A DNA stretch of 64,000 nt, from the NCBI GenBank assembly GCA_017307755.1, contig JAFKGQ010000020.1, positions 1 through 64,000 of the forward strand, read 5' to 3'. This document shows, piece after piece, positions 51,639 to 60,539 of this stretch. Origin of the DNA: Chitinophagaceae bacterium. Lineage in GTDB: Bacteria; Bacteroidota; Bacteroidia; Chitinophagales; Chitinophagaceae. The position numbers and the translations under genes were made by a program. Position 1 is the stretch's first letter. The number at the start of each line of letters is the position of its first letter. The notes beneath the pieces are model-generated. The model made no database searches, was not told the DNA's origin, and saw only the letters and a program-made list of their open reading frames with translations.

Positions 51639-52673
51639 ATGCACACCTTCTTAGGCGTCGACTTCAACACCTGGTGGTTCCTCGTTTTCGGGGCCGTCAT
51701 CAGCGGCTATGCCATCCTGGACGGTTTTGACCTGGGCGCCGGCGCCCTCCACCTCTTTCTTAATAAAGAAAACAGCCGCCGCATCGCCCTCAACGCCATC
51801 GGACCGATATGGGACGGGAATGAAGTGTGGCTGGTCATCGGAGGAGGAGCCCTTTTTGCCGGCTTCCCCGTAGCCTATGCCGCCATCTTTGCCGCTTTTT
51901 ACATCCCGTTCATGGTTTTCCTCATCGGTCTTATCTGGCGGGGTGTAGCCATCGAATTCCGCAGCAAGGAACCCATGCTCTGGTGGCGCAAGACATGGGA
52001 CATTGTTTATTGCGCAGCCAGCGTCATCATTTCCCTCTCCCTGGGACTGATGCTGGGAAATGTCGTGCAAGGCCTGCCCTTGAACAACCAACATGAGTTT
52101 ACTGGCGACTGGCTTTTTTTCTTCAACCCTTTCTCCATCCTTGTCGCTATCACCACACTCGCCCTCTTTATGATGCATGGCGCCATTTTCCTCACCATGA
52201 AGACCGAGAACAGACTCTATGTAAAAATGCACCTCCTCTCAAATAATTTCACCATTTTCTTTGTCGTGAGCTTTGTCATCACAACCCTCTATACCTTACT
52301 CTATATCCCACATCTGAGCGATTTCTTCAAGGCCAACCCCGGCTATTTTATCATTCCTCTGCTGATGACCCTCTGTATCGCCAATATCCCCCGGCAGATA
52401 AAAAGAGGAAAATACCGCTATGCTTTTATCAGTTCATCCGTTACCATCGCTCTCCTGCTTATTATGGTGGCGCTGGAAGTATTCCCTTACTTACTGTATT
52501 CACCCCATGACCCGGCTAACAGCATCACCGTATATAATGGAGCTTCTTCTCCCCAAACAGTAAAAATATTGCTGATCATTGCGCTCATCGGCACACCACT
52601 GGCGGCGACCTATACATCTTTTGTCTTTTGGACCTTCAAAGGGAAAGTAAAGCTGGACGAGATGAGCTACTAA
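51639..52673 (+). CDS. cydB: cytochrome bd ubiquinol oxidase subunit II
   Basis: 344 aa from ATG 51639, one base after the cydA stop. A GTG-type start at 51600 inside cydA is possible but would add 13 poorly fitting residues. The N-terminus (WWFLVFGAVISGYAILDGFDLGAG) is the family hallmark, as is WDGNEVWLVIGGGALFAGFP. Eight or nine membrane helices. It pairs with CydA. No cydX-like small gene is visible after it; the next gene is convergent. Confidence 0.95.
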   Translation: MHTFLGVDFNTWWFLVFGAVISGYAILDGFDLGAGALHLFLNKENSRRIALNAIGPIWDGNEVWLVIGGGALFAGFPVAYAAIFAAFYIPFMVFLIGLIWRGVAIEFRSKEPMLWWRKTWDIVYCAASVIISLSLGLMLGNVVQGLPLNNQHEFTGDWLFFFNPFSILVAITTLALFMMHGAIFLTMKTENRLYVKMHLLSNNFTIFFVVSFVITTLYTLLYIPHLSDFFKANPGYFIIPLLMTLCIANIPRQIKRGKYRYAFISSSVTIALLLIMVALEVFPYLLYSPHDPANSITVYNGASSPQTVKILLIIALIGTPLAATYTSFVFWTFKGKVKLDEMSY

Positions 52674-52675
52674 CA

Positions 52676-54046
52676 CTACAGCAGCGTCCCCTGCATAACA
52701 ATAAACGCCACGGTAAAATAGATCACCAGTCCCGTTACATCCACCAGGGTGGCTACAAATGGCGCCGAAGAAGCCGCGGGGTCCGCTCCCAGCTTTTTTA
52801 GGATCAACGGAAGCATACTGCCCGATATAGTCCCCCATAGGACCACGCCGATAAGAGAGAAAAAGACCGTGATGGCGACTTTCAGCCAATGCGTGCCATA
52901 ATTATATAAATGGAATTCCTGCCAGAGCGCTACCCGTAAAAAGCCAACAATGCCAAGGATCGTCCCCAATACCAGTCCGGACATAATTTCCTTGCGCATC
53001 ACCCGCCACCAGTCCCGGAAACCGATTTCCCCCAGAGCCATGGCGCGGATGATGATGGAAGAAGCCTGGCTGCCTGAGTTGCCTCCGCTGGAAATGATCA
53101 GGGGAATAAATAAGGCGAGTACGACAGCCTTGCTGATCTCCCCTTCAAAATGCCCCATGGCTGTTGCTGTCAGCATTTCCCCCAGAAATAAAATGATAAG
53201 CCAGCCCGCTCTTTTCTTTATCAGGTTGGGAAAGGAAATAGTAGTATAAGGTTCGTCCAGAGCTTCGGAACCCCCGATCTTTTGCATTTCCCGGGTGTCT
53301 TCCGATTCCGCCAGACGCAACACGTCATCCAGTGTAACGATACCCAGGAGTATGCCTCTTTCATCCGTGACGGGTAGGGCAAATCGGCTGTTGTTCCGGA
53401 AGACCTTGATGGCCTCCTTTTGCGGATCGTTTACCTTTAGGGCGATGAACTGATAGTCCATGATCTGGCTGACGGGCGTCTCAGGGTCCACGACCAGGAA
53501 ATCCTTGATATTGATATCGTCGATAAGAACGCCTTTGTCATCCACAACAAAAAGCCAGTTCAGGGTTTCCGTCGCCTTTCCTCTTTGCCGGATGACAGTC
53601 AGGACATCCCGGCAGGTTTCTGCGGTTTTGATAGCTACGTAGTCCGGTGTCATGAGTCTTCCCACCGTCCCTTCCGCATAACCCAGCAGCTCCAGGGTTG
53701 TGGCCCGCTGCTCAGGCGTAAGCACTTTGACCAACTCTTTTACGGCGCTCCCCGGAAGGTCCGAAAGAAAGGCTGTCCGGTCATCCGGCTGCATGGCATT
53801 CAATATCTCCGCCGCCTTCTCTTCCGGCAGGGCATTGATGATCGTCTGCTGCTTTTTCTTTCGGATGAATTTAAAAGACTTGGCGGCGTTCTTTGCGTCC
53901 AGGTGTTGGAAAAGCTTCACAGCCCATTGCGGCGTATGACGATTGGTGAATTCCGCAATATCACGGGGCGTCAGCTTGTTCAGCTTGACAAACTCGGTTA
54001 GCTTGTTGTGCTGGAGTAGATTTTTGATATCATTCAGCTTGGGCAT
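52676..54046 (-). CDS. mgtE: magnesium transporter MgtE
   Basis: 456 aa. The N-terminal superhelical domain (about 25-125, EKAAEILNAMQPDDRTAFLSDL), a CBS pair (about 130-255, GRLMTPDYVAIK, VSQIMDYQFIALK) and five C-terminal membrane helices (from about 280, with SGGNSGSQAS in the pore) are all present. It imports magnesium with gating by the cytosolic domains. The gene converges with cydB, leaving two bases between the stop codons. Confidence 0.94.
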   Translation of the reverse strand: MPKLNDIKNLLQHNKLTEFVKLNKLTPRDIAEFTNRHTPQWAVKLFQHLDAKNAAKSFKFIRKKKQQTIINALPEEKAAEILNAMQPDDRTAFLSDLPGSAVKELVKVLTPEQRATTLELLGYAEGTVGRLMTPDYVAIKTAETCRDVLTVIRQRGKATETLNWLFVVDDKGVLIDDINIKDFLVVDPETPVSQIMDYQFIALKVNDPQKEAIKVFRNNSRFALPVTDERGILLGIVTLDDVLRLAESEDTREMQKIGGSEALDEPYTTISFPNLIKKRAGWLIILFLGEMLTATAMGHFEGEISKAVVLALFIPLIISSGGNSGSQASSIIIRAMALGEIGFRDWWRVMRKEIMSGLVLGTILGIVGFLRVALWQEFHLYNYGTHWLKVAITVFFSLIGVVLWGTISGSMLPLILKKLGADPAASSAPFVATLVDVTGLVIYFTVAFIVMQGTLL

Positions 54047-54050
54047 ACTT

Positions 54051-54058
54051 CAAATGTA
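54051..54058 (-). promoter_or_regulatory. promoter -7 box candidate for mgtE
   Basis: On the minus strand TACATTTG ends four bases before the ATG at 54046, so the message would be leaderless. A -33 TTTG at the right distance is not evident. Confidence 0.35.
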
Positions 54059-54070
54059 CGGAAAGACGGT

Positions 54071-54988
54071 CTATGGAGATAGCAACTCGTCGATCTTATG
54101 GATGACAAAAGTATTCCCGGCAGGTTGATTGCCTGTCAGTACATGCGCGGGCGAAACATTGCCGGCGCCGGTGAATTGCAATATGCCATTTAAAACGCTG
54201 ACCGTCAGGGACCCGCCCTGCAATGTTATCACACTGTTAACACCGGCGAGATCATTCGTGAACCAGCGGCCTGTCAGCACATGGTATTTTGCGAGTGAGG
54301 TCATCGTATGGATGTCAGCCGAGTCTATCTGGGCAAGGCTGTCATAACCCGCGTTTGCCCATGCGGCATTATTGGGAGCAAGTACCGTATAGTTACCCCC
54401 CGATAACCCCAGCGTGGTATCGAGCCCTGTGCGCCGGAATAACCTTGCCGTATAAGACAGGGTACTGTCAGAGGAGAGTTGATGGTTCAACGAGTCAAGG
54501 GGGGATAAAAGCACGGTATTCAGACGATATACCAACGCCTTTCCGACACTCGCGGTATCGCCGGCCGGTGCGCCGTTAAACCAGATCTTTTTATTGTTGT
54601 CCAGCTGGCCGAAAATTGAAAAACCCAGGTGCGTGGGGTAGGGCTTATAACCATTGCTGTCCGGCGAAGCATGTTGAGTGATAAAATGATAGCTGATGAT
54701 ACGGTCTGCCACGGACGGAGGCAGTGTATCGATGCCCGCTGCCGTATAGCCCGCCGAACGGAAGGCCGCATTCGTAGGCATCAACCATGTGATAGAATTA
54801 TCCGCCAACAGCCCTGTTTCGTTGGCTATCAGTACCATGCGATGAAACAGGCTTAGGCTTGTGTCCGTATTGATCAACGCATTCAGAGGGGTGATGGAGT
54901 TGGTTTTTGTAGTAGAGGACTTGGTACAGGAACCCAGGCCGAGCAGGACGGCGATCAACCAGCACAGTAAAGACGCTCTTTTCGTCAT
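54071..54988 (-). CDS. fasciclin-domain lipoprotein
   Basis: 305 aa from ATG 54988 (MTKRASLLCWLIAVLLGLGSC), with a lipobox ending at Cys21; the frame extends to 55033 but that overlaps the kdnB-like gene. Two fasciclin (FAS1) domains follow: TPLNALINTDTSLSLF with LLADNSITWLMPTNAAF, and LFRRTGLDTTLGLSGGNYTVLAPNNAAW ending with HKIDELLSP. It should be anchored in the outer membrane and act in adhesion or polymer binding, possibly as a cell-surface glycan-use component. Target not known. Confidence 0.85.
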   Translation of the reverse strand: MTKRASLLCWLIAVLLGLGSCTKSSTTKTNSITPLNALINTDTSLSLFHRMVLIANETGLLADNSITWLMPTNAAFRSAGYTAAGIDTLPPSVADRIISYHFITQHASPDSNGYKPYPTHLGFSIFGQLDNNKKIWFNGAPAGDTASVGKALVYRLNTVLLSPLDSLNHQLSSDSTLSYTARLFRRTGLDTTLGLSGGNYTVLAPNNAAWANAGYDSLAQIDSADIHTMTSLAKYHVLTGRWFTNDLAGVNSVITLQGGSLTVSVLNGILQFTGAGNVSPAHVLTGNQPAGNTFVIHKIDELLSP

Positions 54989-55019
54989 AAAGAAGGAATT
55001 AATACCATCCACCCGGATA

Positions 55020-56096
55020 CTACAATCGCTCATAAAGCTTCCTCAGTCTGTCCCGGGTCATGATCTTCTCCCAATCCTTACCCAGCGCATTCTCCCAGAG
55101 AGGTTTCATCACCAGACTAACGTCAATCATGGCGTTGAATTGTTCGTCCGACAGACCTTTTGTGATGTGCTGAGGAATATCGATCTTATTTTTTTCCACC
55201 ATCTTCTTGAATTCATAGACCCCGTCAGGATAAAACTCTTCCAGCTTATCAAAAACGATACAGTTGCCGATACCATGTTTGGTGCCTAATAAGTAGGAGA
55301 GGCCATAACTTACGGCATGGGCTACCCCCACCTGAGAATAGGCGATGCTCATACCACCCGCATAAGACGCCATCATCAGCTGATCATCGCTGTCCGCATC
55401 CCATTTATCCTTTTCGAGGAACACTTTCTGACAGAGCTGCAGCGCCTTTTCGCCATAACTGCGGCTGAACTCATTCAAATAAGTTCCCGTAAGACTTTCA
55501 ATACAATGAATATAACAATCCATGCCCGTATAAAACCGCTGGTTCACCGGCGCACCCGCTGTCAGCTCAGGGTCCAGCACGATCTGGTCAAAAGGCGTAA
55601 AGTCCGAGTTCATGCCCAGCTTCTTGGTGGGTCCCGTAAGCACCGTCGTCCGCGAAACTTCCGCACCTGTACCGCTAAGGGTGGGTATCCCTACCTTATA
55701 TACACCGGGAAATTTTACCAGGTCCCAACCCTGATAGTCGGCTGATGAGCCCGGGTTGGTCATCATAAGAGCAACGGCCTTGGCCAGGTCCATGGCCGAT
55801 CCGCCGCCGATGCCGATGATACCGCTTACCGTACCGAACTCCTGCCGGAGCTCACTGGCCAGCTGGTCGACATATTTTGTCTTCGGCTCTAAAGTGACAT
55901 CCACGACAACTACCTTATCCTTACCCCTTAAAGGTATTCTTTTGGCTAATGGCTTATTCTCAAAATAATGGTCCAGTAAAAAGATCATGGGTGCGTCCCC
56001 CTTCCGTTGGGGGGCAAGGATCTCATCCAGCTGGTGGAAGCTTCCCCTGCCATAAATGACAAAGCCCACCATCTTGAAGTTCCGGAATTTGTTCAC
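55020..56096 (-). CDS. kdnB: 3-deoxy-manno-octulosonate 8-oxidase (KdnB-like)
   Basis: 358 aa, iron-dependent alcohol dehydrogenase fold. GIGGGSAMDLAKAVALMMTN binds NAD, and histidines in MDCYIHCIESL and the VGVAHAVSYGLSYLLGTKHG segment are metal-ligand candidates. The body (YQGWDLVKFPG, LSGTGAEVSRTTVLTGPTKKLG, GIGNCIVFDKLEEFYPDGV) agrees closely with my memory of Shewanella KdnB, which oxidises Kdo at C8 before amination to Kdo8N. The kdsB gene two genes upstream fits this. The partner aminotransferase KdnA is not in the window. Confidence 0.8.
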   Translation of the reverse strand: MNKFRNFKMVGFVIYGRGSFHQLDEILAPQRKGDAPMIFLLDHYFENKPLAKRIPLRGKDKVVVVDVTLEPKTKYVDQLASELRQEFGTVSGIIGIGGGSAMDLAKAVALMMTNPGSSADYQGWDLVKFPGVYKVGIPTLSGTGAEVSRTTVLTGPTKKLGMNSDFTPFDQIVLDPELTAGAPVNQRFYTGMDCYIHCIESLTGTYLNEFSRSYGEKALQLCQKVFLEKDKWDADSDDQLMMASYAGGMSIAYSQVGVAHAVSYGLSYLLGTKHGIGNCIVFDKLEEFYPDGVYEFKKMVEKNKIDIPQHITKGLSDEQFNAMIDVSLVMKPLWENALGKDWEKIMTRDRLRKLYERL

Positions 56097-56116
56097 GGTA
56101 TCAATAATTTAGGCGG

Positions 56117-56124
56117 CAAAGTTA
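56117..56124 (-). promoter_or_regulatory. promoter -7 box candidate for kdnB
   Basis: On the minus strand TAACTTTG fits TAnnTTTG, 20 bases before ATG 56096 and overlapping the end of the ROK gene by three bases. Confidence 0.35.
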
Positions 56125-57033
56125 AGCCACCAGCGCGGCAGCGCCAAATACCCCCGCACTATCCCCCAAACTGGGTTTTAGCAACGGCACCTCCACCCTG
56201 TTGTTGAAGATAAATTGACCCAGGGCATCCAGCCCCTTTGTATAGATATCATCCATATTTCCAACCCCTCCGCCGACAACGATCACATCGGGATCCAGTA
56301 GATTCGTGATGACGCTGACGCTCTTGCCAAAGAAATGACAAAGCCGCTCGATCGTCTTATCTGCCGCAGGATCAGACCCTTCCCGATGCCGGGAAGCGAT
56401 TTCTTTTAGTTTTATATGGGTACCCGTGAGCGAGGAATAATACCGTTCCAGTGCAGGACCGGAAATAACGGTTTCCACACAACCCGTCTTACCACAGTAA
56501 CAACGCCCTCCGGATTCATCCAGGAAGTTATGACCCCATTCCCCCCCAATACCATGTCTGCCATCCCAGATCTTCCCGTTGACGACGATACCGCCGCCCA
56601 CACCCGTACCCATGATGATGCCAAATACCATGCGGGCATTAGGCGCCTTCTGCTTAACGATACCCAAATGCGTCTCGGCCAGGGCAAAACAGTTGGCATC
56701 ATTGGCCAGTACAAATGGTAATCCTAAACGCTCCTGCAAATCCTTTTGCAGGGGCATACCGTTCAACACCGTAGTATTGGAGTTCTTCATGGTCTGAAGC
56801 GTGGGGTCCAACACCCCCGGCGTACCCATGCCGATGGCGCTGGGTTTTAATCCGGATTGTTTCTCCAGATCTTTCACCAGCCAGCCGATTTGTTCGATGA
56901 TATGGTCATAACCTTTTGATGCTTCTGTGTCCACACGCGTGCGAACAATGGGAGTGGGATTATCAAGAGACTCCAATACGACCCCTTCTATCTTGGTACC
57001 GCCGAGGTCAAGGCCCCATAATGCTTTAGTCAT
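56122..57033 (-). CDS. ROK-family sugar kinase
   Basis: 303 aa. ATP-binding GLDLGGTKIEG is at the N-terminus, the catalytic Asp is in LANDANCFALAE, and the zinc site is CYCGKTGCVE. The fold and length match glucokinase or N-acetylmannosamine/glucosamine kinases. Between kdnB and kdsB it could phosphorylate a sugar for the envelope pathway, but a general glucokinase role is equally possible. It has no ROK-repressor helix-turn-helix domain. Confidence 0.88.
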   Translation of the reverse strand: MTKALWGLDLGGTKIEGVVLESLDNPTPIVRTRVDTEASKGYDHIIEQIGWLVKDLEKQSGLKPSAIGMGTPGVLDPTLQTMKNSNTTVLNGMPLQKDLQERLGLPFVLANDANCFALAETHLGIVKQKAPNARMVFGIIMGTGVGGGIVVNGKIWDGRHGIGGEWGHNFLDESGGRCYCGKTGCVETVISGPALERYYSSLTGTHIKLKEIASRHREGSDPAADKTIERLCHFFGKSVSVITNLLDPDVIVVGGGVGNMDDIYTKGLDALGQFIFNNRVEVPLLKPSLGDSAGVFGAAALVA

Positions 57034-57085
57034 GCAGCTGAATTGATTGGTCCGTAATTTAGGGATTCAGGATTTTAGCAAAAAA

Positions 57086-57159
57086 GCGAATCACAGATTC
57101 GCTGCCCGAAGGGCAATAGTTTAGCGTCTAAACAAACGCGGATACCGTCAGGCATCCGC
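57086..57159. repeat. composite four-hairpin repeat, copy B
   Basis: Hairpins at 57086-57102 (GCGAAT-CACAG-ATTCGC), 57104-57114 (GCCC-GAA-GGGC), 57119-57133 (GTTTAG-CGT-CTAAAC), and 57138-57159 (arms GCGGATACC and GGCATCCGC around GTCA, one mismatch). Compared with copy A, the loops and hairpin 3 are identical while the arms of hairpins 1, 2 and 4 differ and still pair. It sits between kdsB and the ROK gene. Confidence 0.75.
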
Positions 57160-57205
57160 AGACTTCCTCCCGAAACAAACGCGCATAAAAAAAACATTTT
57201 AGCAA

Positions 57206-57931
57206 CTACACCATTTTAGCTGCCCGCTCCAGATCCTCCGGGGTATCGATCTCCACGCCCATATACGATGTAATGACCATTTTCATAGGTATGCCATTCT
57301 CCAGATACCGCAGACACTCTATCTTCTCCACGGACTCCAGCGGGCTTACCGGCCATGCCGTGAATTGCAGCAATGCATTTTTACGGAACGCATATACGCC
57401 GATATGTTCATAATAAACGGGAGCTACGGTAATATCCCGGGGATAGGGGATTACGCTGCGGCTAAAGAACAAAGCATTATTGTTCTTATCCAGCGCGACT
57501 TTTACATAATTGGGGTCATCGATAAACTTCTGTTCCTTCAGCACCTGTACCAGCGAACCCACCTGCACCGCACGCCCTTCCTCGCCCCGGAATACAGCGA
57601 GGAGTTTTTCCAGCGGGTCTTTTTGTACAAAAGGTTCGTCCCCCTGTACATTGACGATAATATCCACGTCCATGTCCGCCGCGGCCTCTGCAATACGATC
57701 ACTGCCGCTCTCATGCACCCGGATGCTCATTTTTGCTTTTCCGCCATGTTCCGTGATCTCCCGGAAAATAATATCACTATCAGTCACGACAATGACTTCA
57801 TCAAACAAACCCGTGGCAGCCGTATTATCATAAGTATGCCGGATAACCGTCTTTTTACCCAACACCTGCATCAGCTTGCCGGGAAATCGGGTTGCAGCAT
57901 AACGGGCTGGGATCATGGCAATTGTCTTCAT
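57206..57931 (-). CDS. kdsB: CMP-Kdo synthetase
   Basis: 241 aa. The nucleotide-binding start IPARYAATRFPGK, VTDSD, VQGDEPFV and the C-terminal GVEIDTPEDLERA are diagnostic for 3-deoxy-manno-octulosonate cytidylyltransferase. It activates Kdo, or Kdo8N if the neighbouring kdnB and a kdnA elsewhere are active, for lipopolysaccharide core synthesis. The gap of 172 bases to the ROK gene holds repeat copy B, which could attenuate read-through. Confidence 0.93.
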   Translation of the reverse strand: MKTIAMIPARYAATRFPGKLMQVLGKKTVIRHTYDNTAATGLFDEVIVVTDSDIIFREITEHGGKAKMSIRVHESGSDRIAEAAADMDVDIIVNVQGDEPFVQKDPLEKLLAVFRGEEGRAVQVGSLVQVLKEQKFIDDPNYVKVALDKNNNALFFSRSVIPYPRDITVAPVYYEHIGVYAFRKNALLQFTAWPVSPLESVEKIECLRYLENGIPMKMVITSYMGVEIDTPEDLERAAKMV

Positions 57932-57948
57932 GAAAGGAATTTGGACGA

Positions 57949-57956
57949 CAAAAGTA
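57949..57956 (-). promoter_or_regulatory. promoter -7 box candidate for kdsB
   Basis: On the minus strand TACTTTTG fits TAnnTTTG and ends 17 bases before ATG 57931. Confidence 0.4.
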
Positions 57957-58038
57957 GTTTATTTATATTTAGTATATCTAACGTCATCGCCTGCCACACC
58001 CTGGCCGATCCGGGCCATCACCGCCAAAACTATTATGT

Positions 58039-59529
58039 ATGCAAACCACCGAACTGCTGAATAGCTATTCTGTCGATCCCGGCACCTGGGACGAAATGTA
58101 TTCTGAATCAGAACGAACCGGAGGTTCGTTGTCCGAAGGACGGACATTAGATTTTGTACGGGGACAATACCGTGGCGTAGTGGATTTCCTGCAGCAAATG
58201 AGCATCGAAGAGCTGAATAAAAAAGAAGAGCTGGCAAAAAGACTGTTCATGAGCCAGGGCATTACGTTCACGGTCTACAGCAGCGGAGAAGGCATCGAAA
58301 AAATATTCCCTTTTGATATCATCCCTCGTATTATTACGGCTGCCGAATGGAAGTATATTGAAGAGGGTATCCGCCAGCGACTAAAGGCCCTCAACCTCTT
58401 TCTCAAGGACGTTTATAGCAATCAGTTCATCCTGAAGGACGGCATCGTTCCCGTGGAAATGGTATATAGCTGTCCGCACTACCTGCGGGAAATGCATGGT
58501 TTTCATGTTCCTCATGACCTGTATGTCCACATCGCCGGCATCGATCTTATCCGGGACAATGACGGAACCTTTTATATCCTGGAAGATAACCTGCGCACAC
58601 CCAGCGGGGTAAGCTATATGTTGGAAAACCGCGAGATCACCAAACGTATCTTCCCCGATCTCCTGCCCGGGAATAACGTCCGGTCCGTTACCGAATATCC
58701 CAATATACTCCACCGCAACCTCGTCTCGCTCTCTCCCCGGCAGACCGCCAACCCCACCGTCGTTGTGCTGACGCCGGGAATTTATAATTCGGCCTATTTC
58801 GAACACACAACCTTGGCCAGGTTGATGGGCGTGGAATTGGTGGAAGGCAGGGATCTTGTCATCGACAACCACAGGGTCTTTATGAAGACGACGGCCGGCT
58901 TGCAGCAGGTGGACGTGATCTATCGCAGGGTGGATGACGAGTTTCTCGACCCTCTCGTATTCAACCCCGACAGCATGCTGGGGGTCGCCGGTATCATGAG
59001 CGCCTACAGGAAAGGGAACGTGGCTATCGTAAATGCCATCGGCAATGGCGTCGCAGACGATAAGGCTATCTACACCTATGTGCCGGAGATGATACGCTAT
59101 TATTTAAATGAAGAGCCCATCCTGAAAAATGTGCCCACCTATCAGCTGGGTCATGCTGACCAGCGGGAGCATGTTTTTGCCAATATGCAAAAAATGGTGA
59201 TCAAAAAGACAAATGAGAGCGGAGGCTATGGTATGCTGATGGGTCATTCCGCCAGCGATGAGGAGATCAGCCGGTATAAAATGGAGATCCTGAGGGACCC
59301 CCGGCAATACATCGCCCAGCCGATCATCAATCTCTCCTCGGCGCCCTGCTATATGAACGGACGGATGAAACCCCGCCGGGTCGACCTGCGCCCCTATGCG
59401 CTCTGTGGACCAGATGGTATCCAGATCGTACCGGGAGGCCTCACAAGAGTGGCGCTCAGGGAAGGATCGCTGGTAGTGAATTCTTCACAGGGAGGCGGTA
59501 GTAAAGATACCTGGGTGCTTGCAGGATAG
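58039..59529 (+). CDS. circularly permuted type 2 ATP-grasp protein
   Basis: 496 aa. Family blocks: GITFTVYSSGEGIEKIFPFDIIPR, HVAGID-like VHIAGIDLIRDNDG with ILEDNLRTPSGVSYMLENR, VDVIYRRVDDEFLDPL, and GGYGMLMG. The fold has permuted ATP-grasp order and probably forms peptide or amide bonds. It heads a three-gene set with an alpha-E protein and a transglutaminase-like protease, a widely conserved arrangement predicted to make and process a peptide tag. Substrates are unknown. Confidence 0.9.
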   Translation: MQTTELLNSYSVDPGTWDEMYSESERTGGSLSEGRTLDFVRGQYRGVVDFLQQMSIEELNKKEELAKRLFMSQGITFTVYSSGEGIEKIFPFDIIPRIITAAEWKYIEEGIRQRLKALNLFLKDVYSNQFILKDGIVPVEMVYSCPHYLREMHGFHVPHDLYVHIAGIDLIRDNDGTFYILEDNLRTPSGVSYMLENREITKRIFPDLLPGNNVRSVTEYPNILHRNLVSLSPRQTANPTVVVLTPGIYNSAYFEHTTLARLMGVELVEGRDLVIDNHRVFMKTTAGLQQVDVIYRRVDDEFLDPLVFNPDSMLGVAGIMSAYRKGNVAIVNAIGNGVADDKAIYTYVPEMIRYYLNEEPILKNVPTYQLGHADQREHVFANMQKMVIKKTNESGGYGMLMGHSASDEEISRYKMEILRDPRQYIAQPIINLSSAPCYMNGRMKPRRVDLRPYALCGPDGIQIVPGGLTRVALREGSLVVNSSQGGGSKDTWVLAG

Positions 59530-59558
59530 TAAAAAACAAAAAAACATAACAAACCCGA

Positions 59559-60491
59559 ATGCTTAGCAGAGTCGCCGACAGCCTATATTGGATGAGCCGT
59601 TACATGGAGCGCGCGGATGGTATCCTCCGTATGCTCAAGATAAATTACGCATCCTCCCAGGACGATATCCAGGAGTTCTCCTGGAAACCCGTACTGCGCA
59701 TCTTTACCTACCTGGACGAGGATGGCGCTTCAAAGATCTCCCATAACACCCGCGCCGTACTCCAATACATGGTCACCGACAGGGAGAACAGCAATTCAGT
59801 ATTGAATATCATCACCCGCGCAAGGGAGAACGCCCGCAGCGTACAGGACCACATCACCAAAGAGCTCTGGCAATGCCTGAATGAGTTTTACCACACCATC
59901 CGCGATGAAAAGATGAACCGCGATCTGCAAAAGGATGACCCTGTATCCATACTGGACGTGCTGATCAAACAAGGACTGCTGTACTTCGGCACAATGGATG
60001 TCACCATGGCAAGAGGAGAAGGCTACGCATTTATCAACATCGGAAAATTTTTGGAGAGAGGAGTACAGTCGGCGGACATCCTTGACGTAAGATTTAGCGA
60101 TCGGCATTATGACTTCAGCCAAACCGATATCACCTACTGGAAATACCTGCTGCTCTCTATATCCGGGTATGAACTTTATTTGAAAACCTATCGCAGCGGC
60201 TTCGACGCTCGTAATGTAGTTGAACAGACGGTATTGAATGACGATTTCCCCCGTTCGATCCTTTACTCGGTGGGACGGCTGCATATTTATTTTGAGAGAT
60301 TAAAAAGCGAACGCAACCAGGAAGCATTCAGAAAAATAGACTTTATGATCGGGAGGATCCGGAGCAAGGTCCGGTATTCCACGGTTGAATCCATCATGGC
60401 GCAAGGCCTCCACACCTATCTCAATGGAATAAAAGACGACCTCTACGAAGTGGGGAATGCCCTTAACCAAAACTATTTTGCGTACACCTGA
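59559..60491 (+). CDS. alpha-E domain protein
   Basis: 310 aa, almost wholly helical. The start (MLSRVADSLYWMSRYMERADGILRML) is the diagnostic alpha-E motif, and RENARSVQDHITKELWQCLNEFY is the second block. Alpha-E proteins always accompany permuted ATP-grasp enzymes and may be a partner or carrier; a direct activity has not been shown. It begins 29 bases after the ATP-grasp gene. Confidence 0.9.
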   Translation: MLSRVADSLYWMSRYMERADGILRMLKINYASSQDDIQEFSWKPVLRIFTYLDEDGASKISHNTRAVLQYMVTDRENSNSVLNIITRARENARSVQDHITKELWQCLNEFYHTIRDEKMNRDLQKDDPVSILDVLIKQGLLYFGTMDVTMARGEGYAFINIGKFLERGVQSADILDVRFSDRHYDFSQTDITYWKYLLLSISGYELYLKTYRSGFDARNVVEQTVLNDDFPRSILYSVGRLHIYFERLKSERNQEAFRKIDFMIGRIRSKVRYSTVESIMAQGLHTYLNGIKDDLYEVGNALNQNYFAYT

Positions 60492-60539
60492 TCACAGCCC
60501 AAATCTATTTTCCGGACATAATTTCTGTATTTTTACCCC

